The notes beneath the pieces were generated by a model, which saw only the letters and a list, made by a program, of their open reading frames with translations, did not search any database and was not told the origin of the DNA. This document shows, piece by piece, positions 13,101 to 21,166 of a stretch of DNA of 64,000 nt. Position numbers and translations under genes: made by a program. Source of the stretch: Theristus sp. LFF4_11 (lineage: Eukaryota > Nematoda > Chromadorea > Monhysterida > Xyalidae); contig JASANC010004962.1 of NCBI GenBank assembly GCA_030248135.1, positions 22,772 through 86,771 of the forward strand. Reading direction: 5' to 3'. Within the stretch, counting starts at the first letter, position 1. Each line of letters starts with the position of its first letter.

Positions 13101-16100
13101 GGTAATTCAATGTGCTGATCACGGATTTTGGGTTAGTTTTCTTGTATGAGCAACTCTAGATACTGATTCGTGACGATTTATGGCGAATCGGCCGTTAAAT
13201 TTAGCGAAACCGGTCCAGAAATGAAAAACAAGAAAAAGGTGTATTCCACGGTAATTCATTACGCCGATCACGGCTTTTGGGTCAGTTTTTCTTTTGTGAG
13301 CGATTCTAGGTACTGAATCGTGACGATTTTGGGGAATCGGCCGTGGAATTTGGCGAAATCGGTCCAGAAACGAAAAACAAGAAAAGGCTGTCTTCCAGGG
13401 TAATTCAATGCACTGATCGCGGATTTCGGGTTAGTTTTTTTATGTGAGCAACTTTAGATACTGAATCGTGACGATTTCGGGCGAATCGGCCGTGGAAGTT
13501 GGCGAAATTGGTCCAGGAACGAAAAACAAGAAAAGGGTGTTTTCCAGGGTAATTCAATCCGTTGATCACGAATTTTGAGTTAGTGTTCTTACGTGAGCAA
13601 CTCTAGATACTGAATCGTGACGATTTCGGGCGAATCGGTCGTGGAAATTGGCGAAATCGGTCCAGAAATGAAAAACGAGAAAACGGTTTTTCCAGGGTAA
13701 TTCAATGTGCTGATCACGGATTTTGGGTTAGTTTTCTTGTATGGGCAACTCTAGATACTGAATCGTGACGATTTATGGCGAATCGGCCGTGGAATTTAGC
13801 GAAACCGGTCCAGAAATGAAAAACAAGAAAACGGTGTTTTCCATGGTAGTTCATTACGCCGATCACGGCTTTTGGGTCAGTTTTTCTTTTGTGAGCGATT
13901 CTAGGTACTGAATCGTGACGATTTTGGGGAATCGGCCGTAGAAATGGCATAGGAGAAATCGGCCTAAAAAACGAAAAATGAAAAACCTGAGTTGTCCGGG
14001 GTTTAGAAGAATGTGTGACCAACGAATTGTGATTTTGGTCCGACCTTCGGGGCTTATGTAAAAGTCAGAATATTATCTAAAAATGCGGGAGACGCATATA
14101 AAAGGAAGAATATGGCCTTGTGTAAGCAGTGAAAGACTTGGCTCGACAACGCTTTTCAAGTCTCTGATGTGGTACACACGGATACAAGTACATAAGGGTC
14201 ATATTTTTGCGCCGCGTTTGTTTGTTTTTTTTGAAGCACGCCCCCCCCCCCCACCGATTCCGGAAACCCGAAGGTACCAAACTCCGGTGGGATTGGGGAA
14301 TGGACGGCTCACCATCCCGTGGAACCAATACCCTCGGCACGTGAGGGGGACAGCCTCTAAGCCCCGCTCTGTCCTGGGGGCACCAGTGATCTTAGCCCGA
14401 TTTCTGTGCTGAACCCCACATACTTTGCACGTGCATTTGGCGTGCCGTGGCACGCGTGTTACATTTTATGTGTTACGTGTTACATTTATGTTGCTAGTTG
14501 CGTGATGCGATGCTATGTTGTGTCTTCGGCAACATCGTTGCTCATGCTTTTGCCTGTGCTCTTGTCTGTTCTTTTTCAGTATGAGTCTGTGTGTGTCTGT
14601 GTCTCAAGTTGCAGTGGCAAGTAAAACGTTAACCGTTGAAAGGAATCAACACATATTCTGGCATCCCCTGCGGGAGTCGAACCCGCCGCCATCGAGTCGC
14701 CAACACCAGACCGCAACGAAGCGCCAACACCAGAAGCCGTTGAGTCGCCAACCACGCTGACAGAACCAATGCCCGTAGCAGCGGTGATCGGCATCGCAGC
14801 AGTCGTTGTTGAACCAACACCTTGATCGGAATCGGCCGCCGTCGGCGCTCCGCGTGATGGCTCACTGATCAACGATGGCGAATCAGCGACAGTGGTAGTC
14901 GGTGGCGCTGGAGGTGACGCAGCGGCAGAGACAGTCACCGGCGTCAGTTTGTTGTTGACTTCGAGAAGTTTCGTCTCCAGCGTGACGACAATATCCTCCC
15001 CCTGGAGGACGATTGGCAGGTAGCCGTTGGTGGCGTGCTGGTCGTAGAATGTCTCTTCGTCGGCGAAATGCTCGGGTGGCAGTTCAGAAAGCCATTTCTG
15101 CCAGTTTGTGTCGATTTGCGTCAGATGGCCGATTGACGATTTGATGCGCTGAATGTTGTTGATCAACGAATAGCGCGCATTGTGAAGTGCGGCGTCAATC
15201 TGAGCGTCAGTGTCATTTGGTCCGTGCAGTTTTGAGTAGTCTGGCAAGTTGTCCAGTTGGTTGACAAGTGCGGAACGGCGCAGCGCAGCGTTTCGTCGAA
15301 ACATGCCGGACGCCATTCTGTTGGTCGCGCGTTGCTCGTTGGGATGCCAGAATATGTGTTGATTGTTTTCAACGGTTTAACGTTTTACTTGCCACTACAA
15401 CTTGAGACACGGACACATACACACTTACTGAAAAGAACAGACAAGAGCACAGGCAAAAGCATGAGCAACGATGTTGCCGAAGACACAACATAGCATCACA
15501 TCACGCAACTAGCAACATAAATGTAAACACGTAACACATAAAATGTAACACGCGTGCCACGGCACGCCAAATGCACGTGCAAGTATGTGGGGTTCAGCAC
15601 AATTTCGGTTTCGGTGGCCTGCGGTCGCTATATCCCCGGAGGGCAGCGAATCCGAAAGTTTTCGTTTTCGTTTTGCTGAAAAGCGTAAAACTTTGAAGTT
15701 ATTTTTTAATTGTCCCCTTCGATTTAATCTAAAATCATGCCATGTGCGAAATTCTGTAAATTCTGTGCAAAAACAGAAAAATCAGAGATTGCAAAACATT
15801 GTTGCATGTAGCTTTTTCGTTGTTGTTAACGTACGCACCGCTGTGTACACACCAGCACCAGTGACAAAAAGGAGTTGTCTTCCGTTGATTTTCACCTTTT
15901 TTACCGGTGTCACCTTCAACTAGTGTGGCAGGATAAACCGGCTGTCCCGTGAGTCATTGCCTTTGCCACAGGAGACCTTGCGTTCCGCAATGCTTCTGCG
16001 ATACAATTTGTCCTGGACAAACCAGTGTCAGCGAGCTAAAGTCTGATTGTTATTTTAGTAGTTTTAGTGGTCGCTAAATGCCCGAAATCCGCAAATGTGA

Positions 16101-19100
16101 AAGGTCATTTGTCTACAATACAAAGTACGAGGGTTGCCATGTGCAACCGAAATCATAAATAAACGGCGCAAAAATATGACTCTTATGTACTTGTATCCGT
16201 GTGTACCACATCAGAGACTTGAAAAGCGTTGTCGAGCCAAGTCTTTCACTGCTTACACAAGGCCATATTCTTCCTTTTATATGCGTCTCCCGCATTTTTA
16301 GATAATTTATTTTCTGAATTGTCTTTTTTCCAGCGACCGGTTCGTTGCCGCGGTGCAGGACACCGACGCGCGCACGGTCACCGACGACGTCGAGGAGGAT
16401 TGACAATAATCCAAGTGCGATTAGGATTTTGCTGACTTTCTCTGGATTTCTAGATCATACTTTTCGAAACATTCTGTCCTGCACAAACGCCAGACATGCA
16501 TTTTTCTACTGAGTCTGGTGATTGATTCAATCAGTCAATAGAACAAACAAACAAAAATCAATGTGCATGAAAAATAGAGTTTTTTTGTTTTGTTTTTCTC
16601 GGTTTTTATGTCGTTTTTACGGATCTGAGCAGTGTATCGCCATCGGACTTCGACTGCTTCAGAGCTGCGCATCGCCGACATTCAACAGCGACTGGGTGAG
16701 TCGGTGAACGGCATCGTGAAGCATTTCCTGCAGCGCGTCGACAAGGAGCAGAGCAGGGCGCAGCTGACGCGACTGCTGTGCGACAGAGAAGACGGCCTGG
16801 TGGCGTTGTTGCAGGAGGCGTTCGCGGTCGGGCTGCGCTCGTCCAGGTTCTTCAAGCAGCTGTTTCCGTGGGATTATGTCGGTGCGTTCGCATGAAATGT
16901 CGCTGAGTTTTTTTTGTTTTTGGATTTTTGCGCAGATTGGTTGTGCTTGTCAAACTGTAAAACGTGATCGCATTTCTGCAATCCGGCATTTGATTCTGAC
17001 ATGCTAATTATGTGGCTGTATAGAACTGTTTGAACCCAATCAGTGAGTCCTCAAAATCAGCTGATTGCCTCTGATTTACAGTTCGACTATTAAAAACAGG
17101 ACACTTTGTTTGCAATGATGACGACACAATCCATTCGCTGAGAATCAGGGATGTGCTACAATGCACCGTGGCTGTGTCCGGAGGTCTTGCATAAGATGAC
17201 AGCGTTCGGGTTGCGAGTTTTTCGTGAACCTCCTCTATTTTATGCTGCATCTTCTCTGGAGGCAGCCGACGCGTGCGTGCACTGTTCCGGAAGATGCATT
17301 GTGTTTGCACTGAGCAACTTGGAAAACGGTCGTAATCTTTCAAAGATTGCCAATTAAACGCGATTCAAAGTTTGCAAAAATTCAAACAAACAAGAAAACC
17401 ATTGCAGAGAAAGTGTGCGCCTGGTGGTACGATCTGATGCGCGGCGATGCGCACGCGAGCGGCGTCACGCGCGACCAGCGACTGCTGATCCATCATGCCT
17501 GCAAACTAGTCGCCAAAATTGGCGTCAACTCGGCGCTCGGCAAAGAGGGAAAATTTCAGGCGTTCACCCTGTTGGCCATACGGTTTGTTGGGAAGAGGGA
17601 ACAGTGCCGATTTGCACCTGTGTTCGGCTGTTTGATTGCGGTTCTTTTATTGGTCGTACTAGATTGTGATTTTGTGAGTGCTTTCGATTTACTTCTCAAA
17701 TTCGATAGTTTTCTCCTTGGATTTCGAATTCCCTTTTCCTGCCTTAATCCTCTCGGCCATCGATTGAAAACCAGCCAACACAAACTTAAGGGATGAATAT
17801 CTAAAGCCTCTAACGGCTTCTGTATTATTCCGGCCCGCGAAATTCCGGCCCGAAGAATTCCGGCCTGAAGAATTCCGGCCCGAAGAATTCCGGCCCGAAG
17901 AATTCCGGCCCGGCGAATTTTTGCCAGCACGAACAATATTAAACCGCACGAAGTGATTTTTAGTAATAAAATATCGATATTCACATCGTGAATAAATAAA
18001 GTCTTAACTGTAAATTAACTGTAAACTACTCCTTTATTGTACCGCCGTGCTTTATCAGTAATTCGTTTTTGCTCGTCTTACGTTGATCGTCTTTGTATCG
18101 AATGCGTTTTTGCTTTTCGTGCTCTCTGTTCATTATTCTTGCTTGACTGTGTGTTCTCTGTTTCTGTTGTGTTTTGGCTTGCCTACTCATGGTGTCTTAC
18201 ACTTCTCTGGTATTATGCCGTGCACTGCAGAATAAAACTGACTGACTAACTGACTGAAAGTCATACAGCTAGTTTGAAGCTTTGTTAGCCGTGCAGAATT
18301 ATACCTGAGGTTGGTATTTTTGTTCCAGCAAGCTCAACATAATGACTTGTTTCTGCACTAGTGCCTCCCCCCCCCCAAAATTTGTTTGACACCCCACCCA
18401 GCGAAATTTGTCTAAAAAAGACATTTTTTGAGGCACCGAAAAAGTCACGTCTGAAATATGAAAATACAAACCAGCCAGCAAGATCACGCAAATCAAATAA
18501 TCCAGAAATAATACCAAAAAGGACGAAACACAACACACACAAAAATCAGTTAATAATTCGTGATAAAAAAATCTTTTTATTTATTATTTTGAAAAAAGGT
18601 TTCTCCATAAAAATCAATTGACAACATCAATTAAAATCAATTTCCAAACATCATTGAAAATACACTGTAACATGTGAACATCGATATTTTATTACCAAAA
18701 ATCACTTCGTGTGGTTTAGTATTGTTCGTGCTGGCGAAAATTCGTCGGGCCGGAACTCTCCGGGCCGGAATTCTTCGGGCCGGAATTCTCAGGGCCGGAA
18801 ATCTCCGGGTCGGAATTCTTCGGGCCGGCATGAGCGGGCCGGAATTGTACCCCCCCCCCGATATCTAACGTTCATTGTGAGTGTGACCAAACCGAAATGG
18901 TCAACAAAAAAGAGTGACAATTCTATAGCCAATTCTACACGTTGATATGACGTTGAACGTTACGCCAAGAACACAACGATTGTGTGTGTGTGTTGTTGTT
19001 GTTGTTGTGGCTGGTCAGCGTCGTCCCATTCCCATAGCAGCTCGGCGTTGCGTCCGAGAGCTGCATGGCGGCAGTCCATATGGCTGCTGTTCCTGCGAGC

Positions 19101-19406
19101 TCCCCGCCAAATGGCACGCGTTTAGCGCTGCTAAGCCAGGGACGCACGCTCCTGCGGAGCATACCAATGAGCGCTCAGCTGGCCAACACTCACGGAACGA
19201 TTGTGGTTCTTTGCGTTCGCAGCGACCACGTGCTGGCGGGCATGCTGACGCTGATGGCGTGGACGCCCGTGACGGGCGAGCTCTACGACGAGCTCTCGTT
19301 CATGCGTTCGCCCACCAATCTCGGCTTCCTCACGAAACTGCTCAGCGGACTGAACGAATTCAATTTTGAGCTCGAGCAAAGTCTCACGTGGGGCGTCGAC
19401 GTTTGA
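1153..19406 (+). CDS. DENND5: DENND5 (Rab6-interacting DENN/RUN/PLAT protein), 3' part
   Basis: Exons: 1153-1309, 1695-1852, 5650-5749, 7231-7560, 7924-8076, 8471-8696, 8849-8977, 9205-9326, 9514-9662, 9934-10041, 10490-10634, 16334-16414, 16663-16881, 17408-17582, 19223-19406. All phases agree and give 811 residues to the stop. Family hallmarks in order: RUN1 begins at [11 protein letters not shown], followed by [35 protein letters not shown] and [10 protein letters not shown]; the RUN1 C-terminal half is [15 protein letters not shown] and [19 protein letters not shown] runs from about MQYHVLLMP to [23 protein letters not shown]2 runs from [16 protein letters not shown] to the C-terminus [11 protein letters not shown]. 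The DENN domains lie upstream of the window. In animals this family acts as a Rab GEF/effector (Rab6, Rab39) in Golgi-endosome traffic. Oddities: exons at 7231-8696 insert a long Q/H/G/S-rich linker (about 235 residues) into RUN1, far longer than in vertebrates. The intron after 1852 appears to use a GC donor. The acceptor before 10490 reads CGG instead of CAG. Two introns contain the large satellite composites. Confidence 0.95.
1911..2330 (+). repeat. Left end of composite repeat, copy 1 (diverged)
   Basis: The sequence TAATCATGCCCATTCGCGAGCG and the GC-rich stretch after it (about 1911-1985) resemble the outer ends of composite copies 2 (from about 10930) and 3 (up to about 46309, inverted). 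What follows is AT-rich and diverged, and leads into the satellite. It lies inside the DENND5 intron 1853-5649. Confidence 0.5.
2500..4045 (+). repeat. 149-bp satellite array 1 (447-bp higher-order repeat)
   Basis: About ten head-to-tail monomers. Each carries TTCAATGCGCTGATCACG, then GAATCGTGACGATTTCGG, CGAATCGGCCGTGGAAATTGG and CGAAATCGGTCCAGAAACG. The monomer period is 149 bases (for example GCTGATCAC at 3061 and 3210). Two three-monomer blocks (about 2768-3022 and 3215-3469, offset 447) are virtually identical, which indicates a recent higher-order amplification. Each monomer contains the inverted pair CGATTTCG/CGAAATCG. The array lies in a DENND5 intron and is not coding. The open frames inside it are by-products of the repeat. 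Confidence 0.92.
4131..5149 (+). mobile_element. TIR element, copy 1 (1019 bp)
   Basis: Starts ATTATCTAAAAATGCGGGAG and ends with the reverse complement. The inverted repeats are about 140 bp (4131-4273 and 5006-5149) and contain TATAAAAGGAGGAAT and CTTGGCTCGACAACTCTTTT. The interior is shared with copies at 14072-16306 and 42977-44046. No transposase is seen, so this is a non-autonomous element. I found no clear target duplication. The left side always abuts the satellite spacer (CCTTCGG...AAAGTCAGAAT), so the element moves with, or is part of, the larger composite. The superfamily is unknown. Confidence 0.8.
4785..4970 (+). other. Hairpin-rich segment inside TIR element (candidate structured RNA)
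   Basis: A GC-rich block within an AT-rich element. It holds GGAATGG-8 nt-CCATTCC (perfect 7-bp stem), CCCTC-7 nt-GAGGG, and a stem-loop around GGTACCTTCGGGTTTCCG. The same block occurs inverted at 14245-14404 plus 15602-15650, where changes fall in a loop or give a G-U pair. It ends in a G run and a CAAATAAACAAACAAATAAA tail. GGCTAAGATCA resembles the start of U2 snRNA, but nothing else matches well. The function is unknown. Confidence 0.4.
5361..5563 (-). repeat. 203-bp dispersed block, copy 1
   Basis: Nearly identical to 17115-17317, same length and same orientation, in a different DENND5 intron. On the - strand both copies stay open for about 65 codons, with the shared peptide segments [20 protein letters not shown] and [15 protein letters not shown]. 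Neither a start context nor a splice site clearly makes it a host exon. It may be a fragment of a transposon gene or a recently duplicated sequence. Confidence 0.7.
5750..7230. other. DENND5 intron without recognised repeats
   Basis: T-rich intron between the exons ending at 5749 and starting at 7231. I see no RNA gene, no TIR pair and no second open frame that looks coding. Confidence 0.6.
9785..9859. repeat. Short hairpin repeat (GCATTCATGA family), copy 1
   Basis: The ends GCGGCATTCATGACGCAGTA and TTGCTTCACGAATGCCGC are inverted repeats. The middle has GTGACGCGTAGCT. Related copies occur at 22340, 23205, 34197 and 41876. Small non-autonomous foldback or MITE. Confidence 0.65.
10311..10436. 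mobile_element. Small TA-flanked MITE (126 bp)
   Basis: The left end CAGTCTAACTCTAAAACATA and the right end TTAGAGTTAGACTA form inverted repeats that also share ATCCAACTAGCTGA. The element is flanked by TA on both sides. Related in sequence to the MITEs at 19442 and 46310. It lies in a DENND5 intron, 54 bases before the unusual acceptor at 10490. Confidence 0.75.
10930..11614 (+). repeat. Outer GC-rich end and unique part of composite repeat, copy 2
   Basis: Begins near TCATGCGGATGCGCGAGCGAG and continues through AGCGAGCATAGTATAAGCC and CGCGAAAAAATTTTCATCGGA. It ends with two tandem copies of a ~155-bp module (GTGCGCCCTTTCAGTTTTTACC at 11221 and again at 11394). The same order, inverted, is present at 45625-46309. 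It is therefore a repeated unit, not DENND5 intron proper. Confidence 0.75.
11615..13990 (+). repeat. 149-bp satellite array 2
   Basis: About 16 monomers of the same satellite as at 2500-4045, on the same strand. Longer-range periodicity is visible from variant monomers with GAGAAAACGGTTTTTCCAG at about 12635, 13083 and 13677. Monomers in the right half are more diverged (GACGATTTATGGCGAATCGG and GATTTTGGGGAATCGG variants). Sits in the DENND5 intron 10635-16333. Confidence 0.92.
14405..15601. mobile_element. Nested retroelement-like insertion with inverted LTR-like ends
   Basis: Starts TGTGCTGAACCCCACATAC and ends with its reverse complement (...GGGGTTCAGCACA), flanked by a perfect 5-bp duplication ATTTC (14400-14404 and 15602-15606). 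The terminal repeats (14405-14667 and 15341-15601, about 262 bp) are inverted, not direct. TG..CA ends with a 5-bp duplication are typical of integrase-mediated LTR retrotransposon insertion. Just inside the left arm is TGGCATCCCCTGCGGGAG, which looks like a tRNA primer-binding site. Inside the right arm is TGGCATCCC followed by different sequence. A gag-like ORF reads inward from the right arm. Confidence 0.8.
14576..15316 (-). CDS. Gag-like ORF of the nested retroelement (truncated)
   Basis: 246 codons beginning at an ATG 25 bases inside the right LTR-like arm and ending within the left arm. The N-terminal ~120 residues are helical-looking, with spaced aromatic and acidic residues ([33 protein letters not shown]). 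This is similar in style to the N-terminal region of BEL/Pao gag polyproteins. The rest is low-complexity A/S/P/T/G. No protease, reverse transcriptase or integrase follows, so it cannot be autonomous. The last ~25 codons read through the left arm and are probably not original. BEL/Pao assignment is a pattern judgement only. Confidence 0.55.
   Translation of the reverse strand: MASGMFRRNAALRRSALVNQLDNLPDYSKLHGPNDTDAQIDAALHNARYSLINNIQRIKSSIGHLTQIDTNWQKWLSELPPEHFADEETFYDQHATNGYLPIVLQGEDIVVTLETKLLEVNNKLTPVTVSAAASPPAPPTTTVADSPSLISEPSRGAPTAADSDQGVGSTTTAAMPITAATGIGSVSVVGDSTASGVGASLRSGVGDSMAAGSTPAGDARICVDSFQRLTFYLPLQLETQTHTDSY
17115..17317 (-). repeat. 203-bp dispersed block, copy 2
   Basis: Second copy of the block at 5361-5563. 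The - strand frame is again uninterrupted, and one visible residue change lies in KLATRTLSS versus KLANRTLSS. It lies in the DENND5 intron 16882-17407. An open frame surviving in both copies is either recent duplication or a sign of coding constraint. Confidence 0.7.
17829..18846. mobile_element. Foldback element with 15-bp minisatellite arms, copy 1
   Basis: The left arm is tandem AATTCCGGCCCGAAG units (about 17829-17920) followed by CGCACGAAGTGATTTTTAG. The right arm is the inverted set (about 18695-18846), CACTTCGTGTGGTTTAGTAT then GGGCCGGAATTCTTC units. The ~150-bp arms surround ~750 bp of AT-rich filler with a C run at 18367. The open frames through the arms ([18 protein letters not shown]) are translations of the minisatellite and are not proteins. 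Related copies are at 59722-60290 and 61574-62140. Confidence 0.85.
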
Positions 19407-19441
19407 GGCGCTGGGGCGAGGCGAAACTGAAGAAATGATTG

Positions 19442-19602
19442 CACTCGAACTCTTGAATCATAGGCAATCCGCTGATTGGTGATTGGTGATCGCGCGTACG
19501 AGGCAGACTTTCTGTGCAGGCATTGCCGTGGGGGCGGAGTTTGTTCGGCGTGCGTCGCCAACCAACCAATCAGCTAATTGCCTATGATTTAGAATTCGAC
19601 TG
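19442..19602. mobile_element. MITE in the 3' flank of DENND5 (161 bp)
   Basis: The ends CACTCGAACTCTTGAATCAT and ATGATTTAGAATTCGACTG are inverted repeats. Inside both are AGGCAAT and the ATCAGC/CTGATTGG motif shared with 46310-46582. The right end is followed by TA. It starts 36 bases after the DENND5 stop, so it probably lies in that gene's 3' UTR. Confidence 0.75.
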
Positions 19603-21166
19603 TACACTTTTGTGTTGTTTTTCAATTGTCGCAGAATCAATATACCTGAGTGCTGTTAATTATTGATTTTGTATTGTTTGTTGCAGTTCTGTTTGCAGAG
19701 ATTTTCGTGACATAGTCAAAAATGCTTGGGTTTTTGTTTGTCGAGTCATAATTTTTTCGTTCTTCCTGTCTTTTGTGCTGTTCCACAAGTCATATTGTTG
19801 TTCGGTTTTTTGTTTGTTTTCGGAGACAAACGCTTTCAGCCATCATGAGAGATGCACGATAAGTGTTTATAATTTTTGACCATTTTTGAACCTGAAAGTT
19901 TTGAATTTTTTAAATTGTGAATTTTGCGGAGATTTTCCTCAACCGTGTGATACCTTTGTCCATTTTTCTATCTTGTTTTGCTGAATTATTTGCGGTCGAT
20001 AGTGCTTATTGTTAACGCTTGTATTTTGTACAGATTTTCGAAGAGGTGCTGTGGGTAAAGTGTTGCTAAATGTGGTAAGTTAAGTGCTCGCTTTGGGTGG
20101 ATTTTGTGGCAAACAATGTGAAAATTATATAAAAAGTCGGCCATGAAACTTGTCATTCTTATTTTGGTAATGCCGTTTTCATTTTTCTTCTTTTCCTGTT
20201 TGAGGATACTGTATGTTGTTCCGGTTGGTTTCTTTTCTTCTTTCTTGCAGCTTTTGCTTTCGTGGGACTGTCCCCCATTGCTATATTGTTCCCCGATGTG
20301 TTTTTTGGCAAACGATTGTTTTTTTTGTTTTAATTGAGCTGAGCCTGATATAACTTTACCTGACCTTTTCATCCAATCCTAACATGGCGCATTATCACTT
20401 CAGTGACTTGTGTTTTTCCTTGTTGTGTATCTGTTTTGTGAGCGTTTGCCTGGCGTTTTGGTGTGGCTATGCCAAAGATATTAATATTTGAAGAAGAAAT
20501 TATCAAATCAATTAATTTTGTTTGTGATTGTTGCTTGAAGCGCTGTTGAAAATTCTGTTCCGTAAATTATTTATTTCGACGAACAAAAAAATCGGTTGTA
20601 CGATTTACGCAGTACAAGAAAAAATCTTATTGTTTTGTCAAGTTGTCGGTTTTAACAACGATTTATTTATCAAGCCAGTGATTTTTTGCTTTGATTTTTG
20701 TAGGTTTTTCGTCCATTTTATAAGTAATCTGATACAAAATTTGTTTGTAATTAGTTTTTAAATCCATTTGTATAACGTGACTTTGTGTGGAAAACCATCT
20801 GGTTTTTCAGAATAGTTTGTCGTTTTTCACGAACCTGTGTGATGCTGAAGACTTTCTAAAGTTTGCAATTGTTCAAAAAATGAATTGCAGTTTTGTCTAC
20901 TTGTCATCAAAATTTCTACAATTCATTCTGTATTTGTCTTCATTTATTTATGGTTGGCAAAAGAGCACAAAAAGTTTGTTGATTGCGGAATGAATGTTGG
21001 ATGCTTAATTTGACTAGAGTGTTTTGGCTGTGTGCTCTGTGCACAATCCAAAAAAACTGATCAACGGTCAGTTTTTCTGTTGAAATATGGAGGTTTTTAA
21101 TCTAAAGAAACGTTGATTTTCAACCTTTTCTTCAAACCTATTCACCATTCAGAGCACTAACACACC
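19603..21166. other. AT-rich spacer between DENND5 and SLC35D genes
   Basis: About 1.5 kb of T-rich sequence. It should hold the end of the DENND5 3' UTR and the promoter of the transporter gene. I see no exon, RNA gene or inverted repeat. TTTCTTCAAACCTATTCACC and similar sequence just precedes the SLC35D start. Confidence 0.5.

Larger units (their letters stand above)
14072..16306 (+). mobile_element. TIR element, copy 2, interrupted by a nested insertion
   Basis: Same ~140-bp terminal inverted repeats as at 4131-5149, here with CTTGGCTCGACAACGCTTTT in both arms. Removing the nested element (14405-15601 plus one ATTTC) restores an interior collinear with the reverse complement of copy 1, including the hairpin-rich block. 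The right end is only 27 bases from the start of the DENND5 exon at 16334. Its insertion therefore sits against the exon's acceptor region. Confidence 0.8.

Noticed and set aside
14659..14694. tRNA gene
   Set aside because: Only the T-arm and acceptor 3' strand are present; there is no D-arm, anticodon arm or 5' acceptor strand.
17689..18945. Frames encoding AGILRAGIL and GRNSSGRNS repeats
   Set aside because: Direct translation of the 15-bp minisatellite in foldback arms; every frame of a 15-bp unit without stops does this.
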